From the IMG/VR virus record IMGVR_UViG_3300008218_000059, positions 1 through 23,566 of that record: a stretch of DNA of 23,566 bases; one strand, written 5' to 3'. Both the position numbers and the translations under genes were made by a program. Below the pieces are notes generated by a model. That model was not told where the DNA came from and did no database searches. It saw nothing but the letters and a program-made list of their open reading frames with translations. The stretch comes from a virus. Numbering within the stretch: the first letter of the stretch is position 1; every line of letters begins with the position of its first letter. Below, piece after piece: positions 9,389 to 15,697 of this stretch.

Positions 9389-10300
9389 TTACTTACTCTC
9401 TTTCTTTCTTGAGGTTAATCGGGTTAATAGTTCTTCTTGAGCTGCCTGCTCACGTGCCTGCAAAATACGCAGGGCTTTGACGAGTGATGCTGGTTCGATT
9501 GAAGCAGGGACATCAACCGAGGCTCCCGCCTTGGGGATGCGGGGGTTCGCAAGAACCACAGTGCGTGGGCCAAGCGTAGGGTCTGTGTGCGGAGCCAGAT
9601 ACAGGTGGTATTTCCCTGCGGTCATGGCACACCGAAAGGTGTAGTCCATCCACCGTGGGAGTTGCCCAGTCAGGGCTTCCCCAACCACCAACGGGCCAAG
9701 CACAGGGGTATTGGAGGCGCTTTCTCCACGGCGTACCCCTGCCGTGTAGATGTGAGGGACGGGAGGTTTGGGAGCGAGTACGCCTTCACGGATTTGGAGT
9801 TGGGCCATGCCGTAGTGAGCCATGTTGGATGTCCCCACTTTTAGCGTGTCCTTTCCCTCGCGTAAGACGACATTCCATGCTCCCTCCCCTCCAATGTTGG
9901 TGCCGTTGCTGGACATCTCTGCCATGGTGGACATCAAGAGTTCAGCGTAGGCGGTCAGTCCTTCATGGACAATCATGCCTGTGCCCTCGTTGCCCTCACC
10001 AGCAACGGGGACATACTTCCCGGTGTTGTCATCGCGCACCTCACCACGCAGCGCATGATGTAACCACAGCCATGCGTTGGCATCAGGGGGTGGGCTATGA
10101 ATGGTTACGCAGTTGGCTTTCTCCAACGTGCGGTACGGTTTCAAACTCCCTCGGTCTGCGAGAAAGATTGCGGTGGTCTTCCCGGTATCTATAAAGACTT
10201 CTTCAATCAGTTCTGCAATGAGGGTGGACTTCCCGTGTCCGGTGTCACCGAACAGGAGAATAGATAAGTCTGGTGCTAGGTCGAGAGGTTGCTCAGCCAC
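9389..10300 (-). CDS. P-loop ATPase, Sak4 / AAA_24-like recombinase, 303 aa
   Basis: Residues 18-26, GDTGHGKST, form a clear Walker A motif close to the N-terminus. A hydrophobic strand IFLADRG follows at 45-51. The likely Walker B region is GMIVHEGLT (108-116), where the usual acidic end is replaced by His-Glu. The C-terminal 40 residues are a charged helix. A short RecA-fold ATPase next to a probable ssDNA-binding protein and a RecB-like nuclease is the usual setting of Sak4-type single-strand annealing/recombination ATPases. The start is GTG at 10300, chosen because AAAGGAGG (10306-10313 on the complement) lies 5 nt upstream. DNA packaging or repair roles are less likely, given the replication genes around it. 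Confidence 0.85.
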   Translation of the reverse strand: MAEQPLDLAPDLSILLFGDTGHGKSTLIAELIEEVFIDTGKTTAIFLADRGSLKPYRTLEKANCVTIHSPPPDANAWLWLHHALRGEVRDDNTGKYVPVAGEGNEGTGMIVHEGLTAYAELLMSTMAEMSSNGTNIGGEGAWNVVLREGKDTLKVGTSNMAHYGMAQLQIREGVLAPKPPVPHIYTAGVRRGESASNTPVLGPLVVGEALTGQLPRWMDYTFRCAMTAGKYHLYLAPHTDPTLGPRTVVLANPRIPKAGASVDVPASIEPASLVKALRILQAREQAAQEELLTRLTSRKKESK

Positions 10301-10320
10301 TCGCTCCTCCTTTGTATTAG

Positions 10321-10395
10321 TTAATCAATCAAGGCGTATAGTTGAAGCGCAAAGATTATCAAATATAGGACGGCTACGGCAAACTCAATCTCCAT
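10321..10395 (-). CDS. possible 24-aa single-pass membrane peptide
   Basis: A tiny ORF begins at the ATG at 10395, overlaps the last 11 nt of the nuclease gene, and fills most of the gap before the ATPase. It encodes MEIEFAVAVLYL followed by IIFALQLYALID, that is, one uninterrupted hydrophobic helix with an acidic N-terminal end. Phages often carry such micropeptides, but the Shine-Dalgarno is poor (CAGG placed too close) and a hydrophobic run of this length can arise by chance. Reported as a candidate only. Confidence 0.3.
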   Translation of the reverse strand: MEIEFAVAVLYLIIFALQLYALID

Positions 10396-11449
10396 CCTGC
10401 ATTTGAATCATTGTATTCTCTGCGGCATGATGTGGTTCCCGAGGCACGAATGACCCACTCCCTATGGGGTTCTTGTGAATGGTGGAGACATGACACATGT
10501 CGAAGTAACTGCACTGCCCCCAGCCTGTGTCACACTGGGAGATATGTTGCGGGAAGATACCCATGTGCTGTGCCCACTTTGTTTTGTGGTCACTAGGCTC
10601 TCGTGTCTTGGCAATGAGCTGTTCCCTGTAGGTAATCTGCTCCAGCACCCCGTCCATAATCTTCTGCGGGAAGATGGGCTGTGATTGTGGATAGACCTTT
10701 GCCACCATGTCTGGGTGCTTCTTCATCAGCTGTTGAATCCAGCCTTGCACTCCGTTGTGGTGGTACTCCTTGGTGTTGAAGCGTTGGAATCCTGTCCGTC
10801 GCTGCACCCCATAGGTAGGCTCCGAGACTCCCGGCACTCCGGGATGTCGATAGCCAAAGACTAAGGGATGGTACAACATACCCTTCCGACCACTTCCTTT
10901 GCCGAGTCCTTGTATCCATGCACCTGCGAGGTCTAAGTCCAACGCTTTCTCGCATGCAAGGAAGGTCAGCTGTTGCTGCAGGCTGATGACCCAACGGTGG
11001 TAGTTGAATGACCCACTGAAGGTCTTGAAGTCAGGATACCAATGGTCACCTGTGCGTTTGTGTTTGAGGATAAGGTCGGGACGGCACATGAACAGCACCC
11101 CGTCATGCTCAAACTCCAGCTCCTGTTCTACGACAACAGGCTCATAGTCTGTCATCCACTGGGGCCAGATGTATTCGAAGAACCCTGTCACGATAGCCGT
11201 CACACAATCCTTCTGGTCATCAGTCATGTCAGCCTCGGAGATATCCGGTGCTGTCTCTCCCTTGATGCCTGCTTCAATCCCCTCATGCACAGCCAACCCA
11301 AAGGTAAAGGCTGGTGGGTTGGAGGCAGGCACCAATCCTGTGCTGGTATGCTCATCTCGATACTCAGTCAACCAGTACCGCTTGCGTGGACAGAGCCAGT
11401 CGGCTTCAATCCGTGAGCGGTCAGTTAAAATTAAACTTACTTTATTCAT
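10385..11449 (-). CDS. PD-(D/E)XK nuclease with probable Fe-S cluster (Cas4/RecB-like), 354 aa
   Basis: The motifs of RecB/Cas4-type nucleases appear in order: Cys20 in CPRKRYW, His55 in GLAVHEG, PD at 124-125 in CRPDLIL, the DxK core D140FK142 in WYPDFKTF, and the helical QQQ at 158-160. Three cysteines follow near the C-terminus (C306, C313, C319), so Cys20 plus these could bind a 4Fe-4S cluster as in Cas4 and AddB; the last spacing (CX5C) matches those families, while the first (CX6C) is longer. No cas1/cas2 or repeats are present, so this is a phage recombination/replication exonuclease and not part of a CRISPR system. The start ATG has AAGGAG (11455-11460 on the complement) 5 nt upstream. 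First gene of the replication operon, divergent from the helicase. Confidence 0.9.
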   Translation of the reverse strand: MNKVSLILTDRSRIEADWLCPRKRYWLTEYRDEHTSTGLVPASNPPAFTFGLAVHEGIEAGIKGETAPDISEADMTDDQKDCVTAIVTGFFEYIWPQWMTDYEPVVVEQELEFEHDGVLFMCRPDLILKHKRTGDHWYPDFKTFSGSFNYHRWVISLQQQLTFLACEKALDLDLAGAWIQGLGKGSGRKGMLYHPLVFGYRHPGVPGVSEPTYGVQRRTGFQRFNTKEYHHNGVQGWIQQLMKKHPDMVAKVYPQSQPIFPQKIMDGVLEQITYREQLIAKTREPSDHKTKWAQHMGIFPQHISQCDTGWGQCSYFDMCHVSTIHKNPIGSGSFVPREPHHAAENTMIQMQDGD

Positions 11450-11466
11450 CTCAGCTCCTTGAAACT

Positions 11467-11495
11467 ATGATACTATTACTTTTATGAAACTGCAA
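11467..11495 (-). promoter_or_regulatory. candidate promoter for the replication operon
   Basis: Read on the minus strand, TTGCAG (11490-11495) and TATCAT (11467-11472) are 17 bp apart. The -10 matches consensus at 5 of 6 positions, the -35 at 3 of 6. Initiation would fall near 11460, right at the Shine-Dalgarno of the nuclease. The -10 overlaps the -10 of the opposing helicase promoter. Confidence 0.4.
11468..11476 (+). promoter_or_regulatory. extended -10 promoter for a leaderless helicase mRNA
   Basis: TGATACTAT fits the extended -10 form (TGn followed by TACTAT at 11471-11476). The ATG of the helicase begins exactly 7 nt after this hexamer, where transcription would be expected to start. 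No Shine-Dalgarno precedes that ATG. A -35 element is not evident, as is common for extended -10 promoters. Confidence 0.5.
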
Positions 11496-12404
11496 TCATT
11501 ACTTCCGCCGAGTGAGGTGAGTGTCTTGGCGGGTGCCTCTGGTGCAGGCAAGTCAACACTCATCCTTCAGTTCCTCCATGCGTGGCTGCAAGGGAAATCC
11601 TTTTTAGAGGTAACACCCCCCGATGAGGGCATAGCGTATCTGGTGGGCGACCGCTCGATTGACTCGCTGCGTCGTCGTGGATCTGATGTAGGACTCGACA
11701 TTGGTATCCTTCCTCATGCGTCTCTTGTTGATGATGAAAGCATTGACTTGAATCGGTTCAAGCAAGACCCGTTGGGGTTGCTGTGTACGCTGCTTGATGG
11801 ACTCAAGGGCCCGCTCTTTATTGTTGACCCGCTCATTGTGTTTCTCGGTGTGGACTTGAATCGTTATAACCTCGTTGCGCCTCAGCTCATCCGGTTGAAT
11901 CGCTTTTGCCGGGCGCGTGGATACACTGTGCTGGGCACACATCACACAACCAAAGCCCGCACAGACTTTGCCTTTCTTCGACCGCAAGACCGCATCTCAG
12001 GAAGCTCAGCCTTGAGTGCGTTTACTTCTACCCAACTGGCGTTGACCTCACCGGATGAGGTGCAACACAGCATCCCACTCTTGGAGCAGGCTGCACGGTT
12101 GGATGTTGTGAGTCACCTCGCTGCTCCTGAAACACACTGGCTCAGCCGAGACAGCGAGGGGTTGTTCACACCTATGGGAGCCGAGGCCGAACACATTCTG
12201 TCAGCGTGTGGCCCCGCTGGACTGGCGGTGTATCAGACCATCGCTCCGGTAGCCGATGGCCTGACACAGACCAGTGAAATCGTGGACGCTCTCTCAGGCA
12301 CAGCCTCACGAGCGACCGTGTTCCGTCAGTTAGATAAGCTGCTTGATGCAGGACTCATTACCCGACATGAACAAGGCCGGTATAGCCGTGCCCCTGTCCA
12401 CTAG
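11484..12404 (+). CDS. RepA / AAA_25-type replicative helicase with C-terminal winged helix, 306 aa
   Basis: RecA-fold hexameric helicase of the RSF1010 RepA/AAA_25 kind. Walker A is GASGAGKST at 17-25, Walker B LFIVD at 111-115, a sensor-like GTHHTTK at 151-157, and RISGSSALSAF at 170-180, which resembles the arginine/loop region of these ATPases. Residues 245-305 (TSEIVDALSGTASRATVFRQ and following) read as a winged helix-turn-helix for DNA binding. It is the only plus-strand gene inside a long minus-strand region, divergent from the nuclease and convergent with the small membrane-protein gene, whose TAG shares two bases with its own TAG. No Shine-Dalgarno is visible; an extended -10 sits 7 nt upstream of the ATG, so the mRNA may be leaderless. 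It probably loads onto the origin and works with the UDG-PolA. Confidence 0.9.
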   Translation: MKLQSLLPPSEVSVLAGASGAGKSTLILQFLHAWLQGKSFLEVTPPDEGIAYLVGDRSIDSLRRRGSDVGLDIGILPHASLVDDESIDLNRFKQDPLGLLCTLLDGLKGPLFIVDPLIVFLGVDLNRYNLVAPQLIRLNRFCRARGYTVLGTHHTTKARTDFAFLRPQDRISGSSALSAFTSTQLALTSPDEVQHSIPLLEQAARLDVVSHLAAPETHWLSRDSEGLFTPMGAEAEHILSACGPAGLAVYQTIAPVADGLTQTSEIVDALSGTASRATVFRQLDKLLDAGLITRHEQGRYSRAPVH

Positions 12405-12556
12405 GCGATTGCTTCTTTGGTGAAGAAGCGCAGCACGATATTGGCAACAGCCAGTATCTGTGCTGTGACTTCAGGGTTGGGCTGCTCTAGTGCTGACGCT
12501 ACACCGAGCGTAGCAATGTTCAACCAGAACGTCTTGGATTTCCACCATCGTTTCAT
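12401..12556 (-). CDS. small two-helix membrane protein, putative holin, 51 aa
   Basis: The ORF begins MKRWWKSKTFWLNI, a basic/aromatic N-terminus, followed by a hydrophobic stretch (NIATLGVASAL), a short polar turn (EQPNPEV) and a second hydrophobic stretch (AQILAVANIVLRFF) ending in TKEAIA. The pattern KWWKSKTFW...VLRF.TKEAI recurs in small phage proteins of the holin/lysis type. AGAGAGG lies just upstream (12563-12569 on the complement) at a suitable distance. It is the last gene of the minus-strand lysis-side cluster. Its TAG overlaps the TAG of the converging helicase. Coding status is well supported by the protein pattern and ribosome site; the holin role is inferred. Confidence 0.75.
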   Translation of the reverse strand: MKRWWKSKTFWLNIATLGVASALEQPNPEVTAQILAVANIVLRFFTKEAIA

Positions 12557-12613
12557 AGCAAACCTCTCTTTCAAATTAAAATTTTATACGAGTTTGGGTA
12601 TCTACTCCCTGAC

Positions 12614-12961
12614 TCAATGCACAATTTCCCCTGAGTCTGTTGAATACTTCGGGGCTTGCTCAATTTCTGCAGCTGCCCACAGCCCTTCGAATAATCTGGT
12701 GCAGATTTCTGCCCGTTCTTCATCTGTGTCTGTTGTGTCCTTAATCAACAGGCTCACCACGCTCATCAGTGAGGTCAGGAGCTGTCCTTTCGTCAGCTTC
12801 TTGGCCTCCGCTACGATGAACACTTCACGGGAGAAGGTCAGGGTATTGCGCACATCGTCAGGTGGAATCCCTAACATCTGTGCGGCTTTCTCTATTGATG
12901 CGTCATCGTCATCGTCAATGTTAATCAGGAATGTCCTGAGTTTCCGTGTGTCGTCTGCCAT
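12614..12961 (-). CDS. hypothetical acidic protein, 115 aa
   Basis: Not recognised. The N-terminal third carries an acidic run, INIDDDDDAS (13-22), followed by EKAAQMLGIPPDDVRNTLTFSR, which could be a small helical DNA- or protein-binding unit, and then a helix-rich half with KGQLLTSLMSVVSLLIKD. It is predicted soluble, with no Cys-based site. Its ATG directly follows the TAA of the endolysin gene with no gap and in the same frame. There is only a weak purine stretch upstream, so translation is probably coupled. A gap of 57 bp, AT-rich with a TATAAA on this strand, separates it from the putative holin gene. A lysis-regulator role is possible from position only. Confidence 0.7.
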   Translation of the reverse strand: MADDTRKLRTFLINIDDDDDASIEKAAQMLGIPPDDVRNTLTFSREVFIVAEAKKLTKGQLLTSLMSVVSLLIKDTTDTDEERAEICTRLFEGLWAAAEIEQAPKYSTDSGEIVH

Positions 12962-13315
12962 TTAATCCGCTTTCCGTTCTCGTTGCCGGATGTCCCACTC
13001 CACATGGATGTGGTTGTAGTGTCCGGGTGCGTCCCATATTAAGTCCCATCCCAAGCCAAGGTTCCCACGCAGAAAGTTAGCAAGGCTTTCCATTGCCTCT
13101 ATGATGGGGATGTCTTGCGCCTTCACTTGGAAGTCTACTGCTTTGTCCTCGTAGTGCAAGCTGCGCTTACTGTGCTTGTGGTCATTCATGGAGGTAACAA
13201 TCACGTCGTGTCCATGTCGAGCAGACCACACGCTGGTCAGGTTCAGGAGCTGCACTATCTCAGGCTCAAGGAATCCTACACGTACGGGTTCACGGTGCCC
13301 TTCAAATCTAATCAA
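12962..13315 (-). CDS. M15-type peptidase endolysin, 117 aa (TTG start)
   Basis: The catalytic pattern of small zinc L,D-/D,D-peptidases of the M15 family is clear: SLHYEDKAVDF (S52, H54, D61) and HYNHIHVEW (H102, H104), giving H54, D61 and H104 as likely zinc ligands. The frame extends to an ATG at 13528, but those extra 71 residues are compositionally odd and lie across the upstream membrane-protein gene. TTG at 13315 is chosen because AGGAGA stands about 6 nt before it and it overlaps the upstream stop as TTGA. Length is close to the shortest phage M15 endolysins. No signal peptide or wall-binding domain is present, so export would need a holin (candidate at 12401-12556). The substrate is the peptide stem of peptidoglycan. 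Confidence 0.85.
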   Translation of the reverse strand: MIRFEGHREPVRVGFLEPEIVQLLNLTSVWSARHGHDVIVTSMNDHKHSKRSLHYEDKAVDFQVKAQDIPIIEAMESLANFLRGNLGLGWDLIWDAPGHYNHIHVEWDIRQRERKAD

Positions 13316-13551
13316 TTCGTCTCTCCTAAAGGGGGCACTACTAACCCTCGCTGCGTTAGGGTGTCCCTGATAGATGTCAGGGTGCGTGTCTGTGCTTCGA
13401 CACGCTCTGACAGGAGTGCCATATGCTGTTGCATCATCTGTTGCTGTTGGGTTTGGGCTGTCCATATCAGCCAAATCATCACAGCGTAGGGAAGGAGCTG
13501 GAAGACGGTGGTCTTCAGCTCTGTCCATGCGTATTCAATTAAGGCGTTCAT
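13312..13551 (-). CDS. membrane-anchored coiled-coil protein, i-spanin-like candidate, 79 aa
   Basis: A short cytoplasmic N-terminus, one membrane helix (FQLLPYAVMIWLIWTA, about 17-32), then a Gln-rich and heptad-like helix (QQQQMMQQHMALLSERVEAQ and on) that would extend on the far side. This N-in signal-anchor plus coiled-coil layout, directly before an endolysin, resembles inner-membrane spanins; an embedded outer-membrane partner with a lipobox was not found. The ATG overlaps the upstream TGA (ATGA), and its own TGA overlaps the endolysin TTG. Alternative: a generic anchor protein. Confidence 0.7.
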   Translation of the reverse strand: MNALIEYAWTELKTTVFQLLPYAVMIWLIWTAQTQQQQMMQQHMALLSERVEAQTRTLTSIRDTLTQRGLVVPPLGETN

Positions 13552-13856
13552 TCTGCTGTCCCTTTCTTGGGTGTCTCGTTCCCATCATGGATGGAATCTT
13601 CTTTGGCAATGGCTGGTGCCCACATATCAAGGTAGTCCAGCTTATTTTTCACGGCCACGATTGCGAGTTCAAGCAGGTTAATCCTCTTGGCTAGCTTATC
13701 AACCTCCTCATGGTAGCGGTCAAGGTGTTGGGTCAGGTCATTGACTGCTGTCATCACCTGTGCCACGGCTGCTACCTGCCTGTCCCCTATCAATGCTTCT
13801 GCCTCAAGCATCTTATCCATACCCTCACGCATCACCCACTCTTTCGTCTTTGACAT
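13548..13856 (-). CDS. hypothetical coiled-coil protein, 102 aa
   Basis: The product is almost wholly helical, with heptad-like stretches (LTQHLDRYHEEVDKLAKRIN and LLELAIVAVKNKLDYLDM) and a polar tail. No enzyme motif is seen. An ATG further upstream (13889) exists, but the ATG at 13856 is preferred: GGAGGAG lies about 5 nt before it and the upstream gene ends one base away. The longer form would overlap that gene. The stop joins the next gene as ATGA. It may be a structural or lysis-accessory protein. Confidence 0.7.
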   Translation of the reverse strand: MSKTKEWVMREGMDKMLEAEALIGDRQVAAVAQVMTAVNDLTQHLDRYHEEVDKLAKRINLLELAIVAVKNKLDYLDMWAPAIAKEDSIHDGNETPKKGTAE

Positions 13857-13857
13857 G

Positions 13858-14073
13858 CTACTCCTCCTCCTCGTTGTCGTCCTCATCACTCTCTGGCTCT
13901 GGCTCTGCAGCTAACCATCCTTCAAGGAACGCATTCGCTAGTTCTTTGTGGATAATTGCACACTGTTGCTCTGTACTCTCAGGAGAACCTTCAAGTTGGA
14001 AGTTAACTGTTGTTAGCCTTCCCAATCCGAACTTAGCCCCCTGCTCCCTTGCTTCCCATAGTGTTGTTGCCAT
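13858..14073 (-). CDS. hypothetical small protein with acidic tail, 71 aa
   Basis: Not recognised. A helical body (CAIIHKELANAFLEGWLAA) is followed by an acidic tail (EPEPESDEDDNEEEE). The repeated GAG codons of the tail double as the Shine-Dalgarno for the next gene. GAGGG precedes its own ATG at a suitable distance. It overlaps the end of the upstream Cys-containing ORF by 41 nt in a different frame. Acidic tails of this type occur in small phage proteins that bind or mimic nucleic-acid-binding surfaces, but no function can be given. Confidence 0.65.
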   Translation of the reverse strand: MATTLWEAREQGAKFGLGRLTTVNFQLEGSPESTEQQCAIIHKELANAFLEGWLAAEPEPESDEDDNEEEE

Positions 14074-14236
14074 GTCTCACCCTCTCTTTGTAGTTCTCTC
14101 GTTCAATGTGTGCTCTCAGTTGATTATCAGTGGACTCACACTGCAGGGGAGGCTCCCTGTCTGGATACCTCGCTTCACTCCGCGGATACCCACACTGAAG
14201 ACACTCCACCTTGAATCGCACCTTGTTACAGGACAT
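14033..14236 (-). CDS. hypothetical small Cys-containing protein, 67 aa
   Basis: Cysteines at 3, 12, 15 and 33, with ECLQC forming a CxxC, suggest a partial zinc-ribbon-like fold. The C-terminal half is basic and helical. The ATG is one base after the stop of the neighbouring zinc-ribbon gene and has GGAGGG just upstream, which is a good ribosome site. The 41-nt overlap with the following gene leaves some doubt about the exact extent of both. Confidence 0.6.
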   Translation of the reverse strand: MSCNKVRFKVECLQCGYPRSEARYPDREPPLQCESTDNQLRAHIERENYKERVRHGNNTMGSKGAGG

Positions 14237-14237
14237 C

Positions 14238-14519
14238 TCACCCTCCTACGGAACAGACGCCACACCAGAGCCAGCCATGCGTGTTCCTCTCATCTCCTGC
14301 ATCTTCCGCATTCTCTATCACACACCACTTGGCATCCTTCCCACAATCAGTACAGGGTGTGCGACTTCCCCCTTCCGAATCAATGCGGTCCAGCCTCGCT
14401 ATTGGAATGAGATGCACCGTGCGTCCATGCATGTCATACTCAATCGCTTTCAGGCTTACGTGTACACTGAATCCACCTTTAATATCCATATGTAATCTTT
14501 CGACTCCAAACTTATCCAT
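14238..14519 (-). CDS. zinc-ribbon-like hypothetical protein, 93 aa
   Basis: Two CxxC pairs in the C-terminal half, TPCTDCGK and WLWCGVC, about 30 residues apart, form a likely zinc ribbon; the N-terminal half is beta-rich with no known motif. The ATG at 14519 is chosen because GAGGA stands 6 nt upstream. An earlier ATG (14540) and a later one (14489) also exist, and the two inner starts sit in a 15-nt direct repeat of 30-nt period. First gene downstream of the control region at 14520-14773. Possibly a DNA- or protein-binding accessory factor. Confidence 0.7.
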   Translation of the reverse strand: MDKFGVERLHMDIKGGFSVHVSLKAIEYDMHGRTVHLIPIARLDRIDSEGGSRTPCTDCGKDAKWCVIENAEDAGDERNTHGWLWCGVCSVGG

Positions 14520-14578
14520 ATGTAATCCTCGCTGCTGCAATCATATACCTATTGACTGCACCTTAATACATGTGTGTA

Positions 14579-14668
14579 TGAGACTATGCCCGTATAAATG
14601 TTTTAAGTACCATTTAATCAGGGACTTACAAGAGTCTCACCACACAATGTAAATATTATACCACATGA
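14579..14668 (-). repeat. promoter/TGAGACT module, copy A
   Basis: Minus-strand order: GTCAT at 14664-14668, TATAAT at 14655-14660, GTGAGACT at 14633-14640, AGTCTCA at 14579-14585. The last two form an inverted repeat with about 47 bp between arms. The GTGAGACT element would lie just past the transcription start, a position typical of an operator. Confidence 0.5.
14655..14663 (-). promoter_or_regulatory. extended -10 promoter
   Basis: Read on the minus strand this is TGGTATAAT, an exact TATAAT with the extended TGn. No good -35 is present. It lies about 136 nt upstream of the zinc-ribbon gene start, giving that operon a long leader. Confidence 0.6.
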
Positions 14669-14707
14669 CTGATGCCTATCTCATATCTCCCTCCAATCTC
14701 AGGCCCT

Positions 14708-14783
14708 TGAGACTACACTAAAGCCTTTAGTTATATACAGTTAAGTGGGAAAGTCTCACGCAGCACACCATATTTATGCTATG
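14708..14783 (-). repeat. promoter/TGAGACT module, copy B
   Basis: Minus-strand order: GTCAT near 14779-14783, CATAAA as a weak -10 (14773-14778), GTGAGACT at 14752-14759, AGTCTCA at 14708-14714. The geometry matches copy A but the -10 is poorer. It overlaps the last codons of the amidoligase gene. Confidence 0.4.
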
Positions 14784-15685
14784 ACTATGGTGTGTCCGTG
14801 TGTGGCTGGTAGTCCGTCAGCCATGACAGGATGGTGGAACTGGTTGTTCTCCACTGTCTCATTGACTACGGTGCCGATGTTCGACAGGGTTAAGTCCTGC
14901 TCTTGCAAGACATCACTACTGACCTGCTCCCACAGTGAGGGATTTGTCCAGTAGTTGTGGGTTGAACGCAGCACCTGTTCTACCATAATCAGGGCTGACT
15001 CTGGTGTCGTGGCTGCGGGACAGACACGCACCTCGATGGTACCATGCTGCTCAAAGGCAGTGTAGTTCACATGGTTGTAGCGTTCCCACATCCTGCGCCA
15101 ACTGTTGGGATGGCAGTAGCCAGCCACCTCATTACTGGATGTGCCGTGATAACACCGATGGGTTAACCATTTAGCGTCCTGTTCGGGCAGCTTCCCTTGT
15201 TCAGCAAGGTCTAGGAGGTCAAGCCTGATGAGATTCCAATAGACCGCAGACATGGTGAAGTCAAAGAGTTCTTGCGTCACCCCGATATGCACATGCATCC
15301 CTGTGTGAGCAGACACCCTGTTTGGATAGCCTAACCCTCTGTTGCCGCAGTTAGACACGCTGCGCACCAAGTCACTCCAGTTATGCAGCACAGGAGAGGC
15401 ATACTCCGCACCAACATAGTCATTAGAACCCGTGGCTTCTCGTGCATAGCCACTGACTGACCCGTCCTCCTTCAACCCATGTCGCTCAAGGAATCCGTGC
15501 ATGCCTCCTTCCTCTCGGCAGTTATAGCAGAGATGTGTTCTCTCCCTAACCCCATCATCGTGTTCTTCCCAATCGCAGTCATAGCAATCAGGGTCTAGTT
15601 CCGAGTCCCAGTTCGGAGGCTTAGACCAGAAGCCTTCGACCTCAACGCCAATCGTCTTAATTGAAGTAGGAAATTCTCTCATCAT
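14774..15685 (-). CDS. amidoligase (ATP-dependent carboxylate-amine ligase fold), 303 aa
   Basis: Amidoligases use ATP to join a carboxylate to an amine through a glutamine-synthetase-like fold. Family landmarks seen here: GVEVEG (13-18), EDGS (73-76), EYASPVL (94-100), GMHVHIG (129-135), RYNHVN (202-207) and TIEVR (216-220). Between the first two, an inserted pair of CxxC motifs (C34/C37 and C53/C56) probably binds zinc. Three in-frame ATGs occur at the start; the one at 15685 is chosen because GGAGG is 8 nt before it, while it is only 2 nt before the ATG at 15691. The glutamine amidotransferase gene ends 12 nt upstream, so the two are almost certainly co-translated. Such pairs are described in phages and are predicted to make peptide or side-chain amides; the substrate here is unknown. 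Confidence 0.9.
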   Translation of the reverse strand: MMREFPTSIKTIGVEVEGFWSKPPNWDSELDPDCYDCDWEEHDDGVRERTHLCYNCREEGGMHGFLERHGLKEDGSVSGYAREATGSNDYVGAEYASPVLHNWSDLVRSVSNCGNRGLGYPNRVSAHTGMHVHIGVTQELFDFTMSAVYWNLIRLDLLDLAEQGKLPEQDAKWLTHRCYHGTSSNEVAGYCHPNSWRRMWERYNHVNYTAFEQHGTIEVRVCPAATTPESALIMVEQVLRSTHNYWTNPSLWEQVSSDVLQEQDLTLSNIGTVVNETVENNQFHHPVMADGLPATHGHTIVIA

Positions 15686-15697
15686 GGACATATCCTC

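Larger units (their letters stand above)
14520..14773. other. non-coding AT-rich control region
   Basis: No convincing ORF on either strand. On the minus strand it holds two similar modules. Each starts with GTCAT and an AT-rich -10-like block, has GTGAGACT 13-14 bp further on, then AGTCTCA about 40 bp later. A 13-bp palindrome CTAAAGCCTTTAG is at 14718-14730. It most probably controls the lysis-side operon (14519 downwards). Confidence 0.6.

Noticed and set aside
10385-11449. Nuclease as part of a CRISPR adaptation module (Cas4)
   Set aside because: No cas1, cas2 or repeat array in the window; the neighbours are phage replication and recombination genes.
12417-12965. 182-codon plus-strand ORF downstream of the helicase
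   Set aside because: Ser-rich shadow of the minus-strand holin-like and 115-aa genes; the holin-like protein pattern and ribosome sites favour the minus strand.
13316-13528. N-terminal extension of the endolysin to the ATG at 13528
   Set aside because: It would lie across the whole membrane/coiled-coil gene, has no domain, and the TTG at 13315 has a Shine-Dalgarno and TTGA coupling.
13760-14410. 216-codon plus-strand ORF
   Set aside because: Ser/Pro/His-rich antisense product with no motif, opposite four minus-strand genes with good ribosome sites and start/stop overlaps.
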